A stretch of DNA of 31,252 bases from the NCBI GenBank assembly GCA_018667995.1, contig JABIQT010000134.1:1-31252 (forward strand), written 5' to 3'. The stretch's first letter is position 1. The number at the start of each line of letters is the position of its first letter. This document shows positions 25,307-31,252 of the stretch, in pieces. This stretch comes from Candidatus Latescibacterota bacterium. Its GTDB lineage: Bacteria; JAAXHH01; JABIQT01. Under the pieces are notes generated by a model. It did not search any database and was not told the origin of the DNA. It was given only the letters and a program-made list of their open reading frames with translations. A program made the position numbers and the translations under genes.

Positions 25307-26346
25307 CTCTTTCCGATTTTAATTACCATCTTCCCGAGGGCTTGATCGCCCAACGTCCCACGAAAACCAGAGATGCCTCACGTCTCATGGTTGTGCATCG
25401 TGATACGGGCCAGATCGAACACCGAAAGTTCTCTGACGTCATAGCGTACTTGAAACCTGGTGACGGATTGGTGCTGAACCGAACCCGTGTGATGAGGGCA
25501 AGGCTGCTTGGGCGCCGTAAAGATACAAACGGGAATGTGGAAGCTGTACTCATCAGGGAAGTTACGGAAGGCCTGTGGGAAACCCTTCTTCGTCCGTCCC
25601 GACGACTTGCTGTTGGCTCCGTATTCGTGCTGGAGGACGGCATATCCGAGGCTCTGGTTTCCGATGGACCGGACACCGATAGCAGGTATCTCCGTTTTCC
25701 GAATGAGCCTAACGTCCCGGACCTGCTCCAGCGCGTGGGCCGCCTTCCATTGCCTCCTTACGTATTACGGGAAGATGATGAGAAGGATGTGGCACGGTAT
25801 CAAACCGTCTATGGGGATGCACTGGGCGCTATCGCGGCACCTACTGCCGGATTACACTTCACGGAAAGTCTGTTACAGAGTGTAGCTGACAAAGGTGTTT
25901 CCGTAATACCAATACTTCTGCATGTGGGGCCCGGCACATTTCAGCCTGTAAGGGTTGATCAGATCTCAGACCACAAAATGGAGAAGGAATACTACAGTAT
26001 TGATACCACTGCGGCAGGGGAGATAAATGGGGTTCGTACCACCGGGCGGATTGTAGCTGTGGGGACAACGTCGGTACGTACGCTTGAGACGGCTGCCTCT
26101 GATTCATTGGAGCCAAGCTTAGGACACTTGCGTCCCTGCCAGGGATGGACTAACTGCTTTATCTATCCCCCCTATGATTTCAAAGTGGTAGACTCGTTAC
26201 TGACGAATTTTCACCTGCCGAGATCCACCCTGCTGATGCTGGTATGTGCTTTTGCTGGCAAGGATCCGATACTTCATGCCTACGAAGAAGCCGTTCGTGA
26301 AGGCTACCGGTTCTACAGCTATGGCGACGCCATGTTAATTGTATGA
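25303..26346 (+). CDS. queA: S-adenosylmethionine:tRNA ribosyltransferase-isomerase
   Basis: This 347-aa enzyme transfers and rearranges the ribosyl group of SAM onto preQ1-tRNA to form epoxyqueuosine. The N-terminus reads LSDFNYHLPEGLIAQRPTKT, and later conserved blocks are AAPTAGLHFTESLL, LHVGPGTFQPV, GRIVAVGTTSVRTLE and TNFHLPRSTLLMLVCAFAG. It begins at TTG 25303, overlapping the stop of the DUF2905 gene (TTGA). Confidence 0.96.
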   Translation: MTLSDFNYHLPEGLIAQRPTKTRDASRLMVVHRDTGQIEHRKFSDVIAYLKPGDGLVLNRTRVMRARLLGRRKDTNGNVEAVLIREVTEGLWETLLRPSRRLAVGSVFVLEDGISEALVSDGPDTDSRYLRFPNEPNVPDLLQRVGRLPLPPYVLREDDEKDVARYQTVYGDALGAIAAPTAGLHFTESLLQSVADKGVSVIPILLHVGPGTFQPVRVDQISDHKMEKEYYSIDTTAAGEINGVRTTGRIVAVGTTSVRTLETAASDSLEPSLGHLRPCQGWTNCFIYPPYDFKVVDSLLTNFHLPRSTLLMLVCAFAGKDPILHAYEEAVREGYRFYSYGDAMLIV

Positions 26347-26356
26347 GGCACGAATA

Positions 26357-26387
26357 GGCCGGGGATCCTGGTCTTGAAGGCCCGGCC
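26357..26387 (+). other. GC-rich hairpin between queA and ispD
   Basis: A perfect 7-bp stem (GGCCGGG at 26357-26363 with CCCGGCC at 26381-26387) encloses a 17-nt loop in which CCT and AGG may also pair. No T run follows, so it is not a standard intrinsic terminator. It may attenuate or stabilise the transcript between queA and ispD. Confidence 0.4.
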
Positions 26388-26405
26388 CCGCAACAGGATG
26401 TGAGA

Positions 26406-27107
26406 ATGGGAAAGGTAGTTGCTCTTATAGCTTCAGCAGGTAAGGGTTTGCGAATGCAGTCTGGCATTGAGAAACCTTATCTGACTATTGGATCAATGCC
26501 CATCCTCGCTCACACCCTGGCTGCCCTTGATTTGTGCCGAGAGATAGATGAGTACGTGATTATTGTGGATCCTGGTCGCCAGACGGATTGCAGGCATCTT
26601 GTGGTTGACAGATACGGCTTCACGCGGGTTCGAAAGATCGTTCAGGGCGGCGAGACGAGACAGGAATCCGTATACCAGGGACTTAAATCTCTAAATGCAG
26701 ACACCACCACCGTTGTCGTGCACGATGCCGCCCGTCCGTGTGTGACGCCCAATCTGGTTTCATCCTCATTGCAGGTCTGTGCTTCGTCTGGGGCCGCCTT
26801 GGTGGCTGTACCAGTCAAAGATACGGTAAAGTCAGTGGTGGACGGAATCGTTACGGGTACGCCCGACAGACGCACGCTGTGGCTCGCCCAGACACCACAG
26901 ACGTTTTCTTTTGATGTACTACTTCGAGCCCATGAACAGGCGCTCGAAGATGGCTTCGTTGGGACGGACGATGCGGCACTAGTCGAGCGCATGGGCCACC
27001 AGGTGCACGTTGTGGCTGGTGATTACGAAAATTTCAAGGTTACGACCCCAGAGGACCTGAACATCGCAGAACGGGTCCTTTCTCGGAGAGCCAAAATTGA
27101 GACTTGA
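26406..27107 (+). CDS. ispD: 2-C-methyl-D-erythritol 4-phosphate cytidylyltransferase
   Basis: This 233-aa enzyme of the MEP isoprenoid pathway couples CTP with methylerythritol phosphate. The nucleotide-binding N-terminus is VALIASAGKGLRMQSGIEKP (5-24), variant of the GxGxRMxxxxPK motif. VVVHDAARPCVT, VPVKDTVK and AQTPQTFSFDVL are conserved. The ATG at 26406 has AACAGGA 8 nt upstream; the GTG two codons earlier sits too close to it. It precedes ispF by 28 nt, a common pairing. Confidence 0.95.
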   Translation: MGKVVALIASAGKGLRMQSGIEKPYLTIGSMPILAHTLAALDLCREIDEYVIIVDPGRQTDCRHLVVDRYGFTRVRKIVQGGETRQESVYQGLKSLNADTTTVVVHDAARPCVTPNLVSSSLQVCASSGAALVAVPVKDTVKSVVDGIVTGTPDRRTLWLAQTPQTFSFDVLLRAHEQALEDGFVGTDDAALVERMGHQVHVVAGDYENFKVTTPEDLNIAERVLSRRAKIET

Positions 27108-27135
27108 AAAAAAGTAGGTACGTGAAAGGATAATG

Positions 27136-27633
27136 ATGACCCACCCAGCCGGCTTGCGAATCGGATTCGGATATGACGTCCACAGGTTGGTTAAGGAACG
27201 TCCCCTTATTTTAGGGGGAGTTACGATACCTTTTGAATACGGGCTCCTGGGGCATTCAGATGCGGACGTCCTTGCCCACGCGATCGGAGATGCTCTTCTC
27301 GGTGCGGCAGCCATGGGAGATATTGGTAAGCACTTTCCTGACACGGACGAAACGTACCGCGACGTGGACAGCTTGTTGCTTCTTGGAGAGATCCTGAAGC
27401 GTATTGAAAATGCCGGATACTCCATTGGAAATGTAGATGCAACCGTTGTAGCGCAGCAACCTCGTCTTGCCCCACATATAGACAATATGCGGGCCCGTCT
27501 TTCGGAGGCATTGCACCTTGATACCGGTGCTCTTTCTGTAAAAGCCACGACCTCTGAAGGTTTGGGCTTTGCTGGTCGGGAAGAAGGAATATCGGCTTAT
27601 GCGGTCGTTCTGCTCGCATGTCCTCAGGTGTAA
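27136..27633 (+). CDS. ispF: 2-C-methyl-D-erythritol 2,4-cyclodiphosphate synthase
   Basis: This 165-aa zinc enzyme of the MEP pathway forms the cyclic diphosphate. Metal ligands are seen in GYDVHRL (D14, H16) and [13 protein letters not shown] (H48). [11 protein letters not shown] and [13 protein letters not shown] are conserved. Of the two tandem ATGs (27133, 27136) the second is better spaced from GAAAGGA (27124-27130). It follows ispD, the next-but-two enzyme of the pathway (IspE acts between them). Confidence 0.96.
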   Translation: MTHPAGLRIGFGYDVHRLVKERPLILGGVTIPFEYGLLGHSDADVLAHAIGDALLGAAAMGDIGKHFPDTDETYRDVDSLLLLGEILKRIENAGYSIGNVDATVVAQQPRLAPHIDNMRARLSEALHLDTGALSVKATTSEGLGFAGREEGISAYAVVLLACPQV

Positions 27634-27636
27634 AAG

Positions 27637-27667
27637 TTGTTGCTTTATATCTGAAATTCTATACAAT
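27637..27667 (+). promoter_or_regulatory. Candidate promoter for parAB
   Basis: TTGTTG (27637-27642), 17 nt, then TATACA (27660-27665); an overlapping alternative is TTGCTT (27640) with TACAAT (27662-27667). It lies in the 126-nt gap ahead of parA. The remaining leader (27668-27759) holds a short CGTG-TTTTT-CACG palindrome but no clear terminator. Confidence 0.4.
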
Positions 27668-27759
27668 ATCGCGCATAGGTTTAACGTGTTTTTCACGATC
27701 AGCTTCAGCCAAATTTGATGAGGATTTGGTCGTTGTAGACTGTGCTTTTGGAGATTCAG

Positions 27760-28560
27760 ATGGGTAAGGTAATAGCGATAGCGAATCAGAAAGGCGGCGT
27801 GGGCAAGACAACTACGGCCGTCAATCTCGCTTCCTGCCTGGCGGTCGCAGAGCAGAAGACGCTATTGATTGACATTGATCCTCAAAGCAATGCCACCAGC
27901 GGGCTGGGCCTACATAACCGATCTTTGGACATGACGATCTATGAAGTTCTCGTAGAGGAAAGACCTATTGAAGAGGCTGTTCAGCCTACTGAGATAGATT
28001 TTCTGGAGATGGTCCCGGCTCACCACAGACTGGTTGGCGCGGAAATTGAGCTGGTGAATACGATGGCGCGTGAACGTAAGCTTGAAGGTGCTCTCAAAAA
28101 TGTTCGCGACGAATATGCCTACACGCTCATAGATTGTCCGCCGTCCTTAACCCTGCTCACATTGAACGCGTTGACAGCCTCTGATTCGGTACTGATTCCA
28201 ATTCAATGCGAGTATTATGCGCTCGAAGGACTAGGGCAGCTGCTGAATTCAATTCGGCTTGTGCAAAAGCACTTGAATCCAAGCTTGAAGATTGAAGGAA
28301 TTCTGTTAACCATGTACGATAAGCGTCTCAACCTCTCGCGGCAGGTTGAGGAAGAGGCAAAGCAGTATTTTCCGGAAAAGGTGTACAAAACCGCGATAAC
28401 ACGAAACGTAAGGTTGAGCGAAGCGCCCAGTTTCGAGAAGCCAATTATCCTTTACGATATCCTGTCGTCTGGCGCTGAAAACTATATGAGCCTGGCGCGA
28501 GAGGTGATTCAGAGTGGCGAAGAGAGTTTTGGGGAGAGGGCTTCAGGCTCTGATACCTGA
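27760..28560 (+). CDS. parA: Chromosome partitioning ATPase ParA (Soj-like)
   Basis: This 266-aa ParA/MinD-type ATPase has deviant Walker A KGGVGKTT (11-18), [13 protein letters not shown] (switch/A' region) and [14 protein letters not shown] (Walker B). There is no N-terminal helix-turn-helix, so it is of the chromosomal Soj type. It works with ParB to move origins. The ATG at 27760 has GGAG 6 nt upstream; the GTG at 27742 in frame would add six residues before the conserved start. Its last 47 bases overlap parB. Confidence 0.96.
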   Translation: MGKVIAIANQKGGVGKTTTAVNLASCLAVAEQKTLLIDIDPQSNATSGLGLHNRSLDMTIYEVLVEERPIEEAVQPTEIDFLEMVPAHHRLVGAEIELVNTMARERKLEGALKNVRDEYAYTLIDCPPSLTLLTLNALTASDSVLIPIQCEYYALEGLGQLLNSIRLVQKHLNPSLKIEGILLTMYDKRLNLSRQVEEEAKQYFPEKVYKTAITRNVRLSEAPSFEKPIILYDILSSGAENYMSLAREVIQSGEESFGERASGSDT

Positions 28561-29368
28561 TGTCGATGAGAATGCACAAGAGCACCAGAGAATAGTTCAG
28601 ATCGACATCGAGCAGATCGCAGCCAATCCATACCAGCCGAGACAGACATTCGATCAGTCCAAACTTGATGAGCTATCCCGATCCATCGTAGAAAAAGGCG
28701 TCATTCAGCCAATTTCTGTACACCATGGTGGTAGTGGGTTTGAGCTTATTGCGGGCGAGCGACGGCTTCGCGCTGCCAAGCAGGCAGGATTCACAACGAT
28801 ACCTGCGATCGTTATGGCTGTCACATCTCCTCAGGATATGATGGAGCTCTCGCTGATTGAGAATATCCAGCGGGACGACCTTAACCCTATTCATGAAGCC
28901 AAGGCCTATCTTCGACTCCTCGAAGAATGCCAATTGACTCAGGAAGAAGTCGCCGCGAGGGTTGGTAAGAACCGCTCTACTGTGGCTAACATTCTTCGAC
29001 TTCTGCGCCTGCCTGACGATGTCCAGGCCAGTCTTCTGGGCGATGAGATCTCCATGGGACATGCCCGTGCACTGCTCGGACTCGAAAACAAAGCAGAACA
29101 GTCAAATTTGTGCAAAAAGATCATCAATAATGGGCTGTCTGTTCGAAAGGTCGAACAATTCGTAAAGGATCGCTTCAAGGATGCCACCGATTCACCCGCG
29201 CCGGCCAGAAAATCAGCGGACCTTATTGCTGTTGAAGAAATCATGCAGCGGATGCTCGGTACACGAGTCAGCATAGCTCAGGGCCAGAACAAGGGCAAAA
29301 TCGAAATCGAATTCTATTCCACCGATGATCTGAGTCGGATTCTCGACCTCTTGAAAGTAAGGTTATAA
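28514..29368 (+). CDS. parB: Chromosome partitioning protein ParB (Spo0J-like)
   Basis: This 284-aa protein binds parS and, as a CTPase clamp, spreads on DNA. The N-terminus [14 protein letters not shown] matches the ParA-stimulating peptide of the family. The CTP-binding [20 protein letters not shown] block and [17 protein letters not shown] follow. The helix-turn-helix [20 protein letters not shown] lies at about 141-160. A C-terminal dimerisation domain ends the protein. It starts at GTG 28514 within parA, with GAGGTG upstream; the 47-nt overlap implies coupled translation. Confidence 0.96.
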   Translation: MAKRVLGRGLQALIPDVDENAQEHQRIVQIDIEQIAANPYQPRQTFDQSKLDELSRSIVEKGVIQPISVHHGGSGFELIAGERRLRAAKQAGFTTIPAIVMAVTSPQDMMELSLIENIQRDDLNPIHEAKAYLRLLEECQLTQEEVAARVGKNRSTVANILRLLRLPDDVQASLLGDEISMGHARALLGLENKAEQSNLCKKIINNGLSVRKVEQFVKDRFKDATDSPAPARKSADLIAVEEIMQRMLGTRVSIAQGQNKGKIEIEFYSTDDLSRILDLLKVRL

Positions 29369-29427
29369 CGCCGGTTTGGGCTGCTCTCACCCGCGCCTTG
29401 CAAGATGCGTACTCCTTCCAAAATCTA

Positions 29428-29457
29428 TTGACAATGTTTACCACCACTTTGTATTGT
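29428..29457 (+). promoter_or_regulatory. Sigma70-type promoter for the M23 peptidase-bactofilin genes
   Basis: A perfect TTGACA (29428-29433), an 18-nt spacer and TATTGT (29452-29457). The expected start of transcription is near 29464, about 40 nt before the ATG at 29505. It lies in the 136-nt gap after parB and shows that this group has its own promoter. Confidence 0.7.
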
Positions 29458-29504
29458 AGGCCTTGTATTTTCCGGCACTTTGGATTCTTACCCTGAGGAC
29501 CGAC

Positions 29505-30416
29505 ATGGGATTCTGGAAGCGAACAAAATCATCCCAGAAACCCCGTGTTTCCATCATCGTCGTCTCCTCAAACGAAGTCGGCGCAAGAGAATTACGGCTT
29601 TCACGTTTCGGATATCGAGTCATCGTCGCGACATTCGTCGGTGGCATTCTGAGCATGGGACTCCTTGCCCTATTGTCACCATATATCACGGCTGCGATCC
29701 TATCAGAGACTGCTGGCTATCCGTGGAAGGCCCAATTGGAGGACGCAAATAGGAGGACACTGGAGTTGGCGCGTGAACTGGAACAGATGAAACAGATCAC
29801 TCGAAGTATCCGTCAACTCGCCGGCGTCACCGAATTCGAGGCCAGTTCCCCACCACCCGTAACCGAGTATGCCACGTTTTCTGCTGACGGTGCCATGGGA
29901 GCGGAGTCGCTTCTCTTGAGCGAGAGCCGTTTGCCTTTCGTGCTGCGTGATAGATGGATACCAGTTGATGAGAGAGACATTGGTCGTCGCCAGGAAACGC
30001 TCTATCGCTCTACACCATCCGCCTGGCCGCTTCGTGGTTGGGTCACGAACGAGTTTCAGTATGCCAACGACCCATTGCGCCGCCGCCACTTCGGTCTTGA
30101 TATAGCCGCGAGGGTAGGGGCACCGGTCTTGGCGTCGGGAGATGGAATTGTCATTTTTTCTGATTGGGATCAGGATCTTGGGTGGTTAGTGGTAGTGGAA
30201 CACGGCTATGGGTTTACTACAAGATACGGCCACAATTCCAGTCTACGAGTCGATCTGGGCGATCGCATTCACAGAGGTCAGATTATCGCACTTGTAGGAA
30301 ACACGGGGCGCAGCACGGCACCGCATCTCCACTATGAGGTCTGGATGCACGGAAGCCCTGTTAACCCACGTATCTATTTACCAGATGTACTGCGTTGGGA
30401 CGATTTGCTCGGTTAA
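29505..30416 (+). CDS. Membrane-anchored M23 family metallopeptidase
   Basis: This 303-aa protein has a short cytoplasmic stretch, one membrane helix (about 38-62), a short coiled-coil region (about 76-105) and a C-terminal LytM/M23 domain (about 180-295). Zinc ligands are HFGLD (H195, D199) and HLHYE (H274, H276). Role: periplasmic cell-wall endopeptidase or cell-wall scaffold. The ATG at 29505 has TGAGGA 5 nt upstream; the in-frame TTG at 29463 lies at the predicted transcription start and is unlikely. A bactofilin follows, a frequent pairing linked to cell shape. Confidence 0.93.
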   Translation: MGFWKRTKSSQKPRVSIIVVSSNEVGARELRLSRFGYRVIVATFVGGILSMGLLALLSPYITAAILSETAGYPWKAQLEDANRRTLELARELEQMKQITRSIRQLAGVTEFEASSPPPVTEYATFSADGAMGAESLLLSESRLPFVLRDRWIPVDERDIGRRQETLYRSTPSAWPLRGWVTNEFQYANDPLRRRHFGLDIAARVGAPVLASGDGIVIFSDWDQDLGWLVVVEHGYGFTTRYGHNSSLRVDLGDRIHRGQIIALVGNTGRSTAPHLHYEVWMHGSPVNPRIYLPDVLRWDDLLG

Positions 30417-30463
30417 TCACACAGCTTGATTAGAAACGACGTCTACGTCACTGGAGTCTGGCA

Positions 30464-30826
30464 TTGACTATTATCGCCAAGGGAACAGAACTATCGGGTT
30501 CCCTCTCAATTGAAGGCAATATTCGAATAGACGGCACTGTGCGCGGAGATATTACAGCTACCGATGGTGTCGAGGTCGGAAAAACCGGGTTTGTCGTTGG
30601 TACGACGATTAACGCCAAGACGGCCGTAATTCATGGCCGCGTAGAGGGACATCTCATATCACCTCAGCATATCACCCTCGGCAGCAAAGCCACGTTGTTA
30701 GGTGATTTAAAGACCGGTAGCCTGGTCATCGAGGAAGGGGCCGTATTTCACGGTTCTTCTTCAATGATGGACGGGAAAGACAGCAAGCGCTCTGAAAACC
30801 CCAAGAACGTACCACTATCCAAATAG
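30464..30826 (+). CDS. Bactofilin
   Basis: This 120-aa protein of the DUF583/bactofilin family has a right-handed beta-helix of short repeats (about 1-100) such as LSIEGNIRIDGTVRGDI, AVIHGRVEGHLIS and ITLGSKATLLGDLKTGSLVI. A disordered charged tail follows. Bactofilins polymerise without nucleotide and place cell-wall enzymes; the M23 peptidase upstream is the likely partner. Start is TTG 30464 with GGAG about 7 nt upstream. A 6-bp hairpin (30826-30841) directly follows the stop region. Confidence 0.93.
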   Translation: MTIIAKGTELSGSLSIEGNIRIDGTVRGDITATDGVEVGKTGFVVGTTINAKTAVIHGRVEGHLISPQHITLGSKATLLGDLKTGSLVIEEGAVFHGSSSMMDGKDSKRSENPKNVPLSK

Positions 30827-30872
30827 ATGGTCAGCACCATCAAACCCTCCTTCTCTTGAGCCAGGTTAACAC

Positions 30873-31115
30873 ATGAAGCAGGACGTGGAACCCATTCGCG
30901 AGATAGGCGAGCTAAGTGTCATTGGTCTGACACTGGTAATCGCCACGCTAATCGGGTATTACCTAGGAAATCGAGTGGATGAATATTGGCCTCATCTGTC
31001 TCCATGGGGGATGGTAGGAGGTTTAGGCGTTGGGCTCGCAGCCGGCTTTACCGAGATGTTTAGAATAATACGCCGTGCAAGCAGTCGCTTGGACGCGCAA
31101 CACGAGAAAGATTAG
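30873..31115 (+). CDS. atpZ: AtpZ/AtpI-family ATP synthase-associated protein
   Basis: This 80-aa protein has two membrane helices (about 16-30 and 43-60). The pattern LTLVIATLIGYYLGNRVDEYW (14-34), with GYYLGNRVDE, is typical of AtpZ, a small protein encoded ahead of the F1Fo ATP synthase operon. Family role: accessory protein for Fo assembly or ion handling. The ATP synthase itself would lie beyond the window. Confidence 0.85.
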   Translation: MKQDVEPIREIGELSVIGLTLVIATLIGYYLGNRVDEYWPHLSPWGMVGGLGVGLAAGFTEMFRIIRRASSRLDAQHEKD

Positions 31116-31122
31116 CATCACG

Positions 31123-31252
31123 ATGAGCGTCAGCCCTAAGACACCTGAAATTGTGCCGGACCTATTCTTCGGTCAGTTATATCGCTGGGCCTGGATTCTC
31201 ATGATAGTGGGCGCGGTGATCCTTGGTATCGGGGGAAGTTTGGTGGTGTCTA
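31123..31252 (+). CDS. Membrane protein, probable AtpI-like, 5' part only
   Basis: An open frame from ATG 31123 runs off the end of the window (43 codons seen). The visible part has a short polar N-terminus, then a hydrophobic stretch WAWILMIVGAVILGIGGSLV (about 23-42), likely a membrane helix. It starts 7 nt after atpZ. Position suggests ATP synthase subunit I or a similar small Fo-operon protein, but the sequence seen does not prove it. Confidence 0.5.
   Translation, partial: MSVSPKTPEIVPDLFFGQLYRWAWILMIVGAVILGIGGSLVVS

Noticed and set aside
27669-27700. CGTG-TTTTT-CACG palindrome upstream of parA, considered as parS or terminator
   Set aside because: The stem is only four pairs and the half sites do not match parS.
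30438-30449. GACGT-CT-ACGTC inverted repeat before the bactofilin gene
   Set aside because: The 5-bp arms with a 2-base centre are too short to call an operator without a matching second copy.
30826-30841. 6-bp hairpin after the bactofilin stop considered as a terminator
   Set aside because: There is no T run behind it and the stem is short.

Overview
The window reads as chromosomal DNA of a diderm (Gram-negative type) bacterium with a GC content near 50% by eye. It carries an Mla-type lipid transporter, many exported proteins with signal peptides, a bactofilin and a chromosomal ParA/ParB pair. Spore-related families (SpoIIE-type phosphatase, SpoIVB/S55 domain, YheC/YheD ATP-grasp) are present without any sporulation operon. 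This mix suggests an uncultivated lineage around the FCB group (Latescibacteria, Zixibacteria or Gemmatimonadota-like). That placement is inference; the 23S rRNA tail could settle it. Translation starts are often non-ATG (GTG, TTG, possibly ATC).

Layout: 1-632 holds the 3' end of a 23S rRNA, a 5S rRNA and a rho-independent terminator. 683-2880 is a consensus sigma70-type promoter and an EF-G-like GTPase paralogue with altered GTPase motifs. 2962-7658 is a compact six-gene operon: a GAF-PP2C (RsbU-like) phosphatase, an RsbW-like kinase, a STAS antagonist, then MlaE permease, MlaF ATPase and MlaD MCE protein. 7793-15639 is a second co-directional run: two oligopeptide-type ABC ATPases, a KDG-kinase-like PfkB protein, a YheC/YheD-type ATP-grasp enzyme, FolC, a secreted TPR-parvulin protein and thioredoxin reductase, closed by a bidirectional terminator at 15682-15715. 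15739-17407 (minus strand) carries a secreted TPR protein and serine acetyltransferase. 17408-17945 is an unexplained intergenic stretch. 17946-22041 carries an exported S55-family protein and a secreted beta-propeller protein. 22091-26346 is yebC-ruvC-ruvA-ruvB-DUF2905-queA. 26406-27633 is ispD-ispF. 27760-29368 is parA-parB. 29505-31252 is an M23 peptidase, a bactofilin, AtpZ and the start of a membrane protein that probably leads into an ATP synthase operon.

The most interesting element is the 2962-7658 operon. A complete partner-switching module (phosphatase, kinase, STAS protein with a phosphorylatable DSSG motif) is joined without gaps to an Mla transporter, and no sigma factor lies nearby. 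In E. coli the Mla ATPase is bound by a STAS protein, MlaB. The arrangement therefore suggests that this STAS protein is an MlaB-like subunit whose binding to MlaF is switched by phosphorylation. The MlaF here also lacks the usual catalytic glutamate after Walker B.
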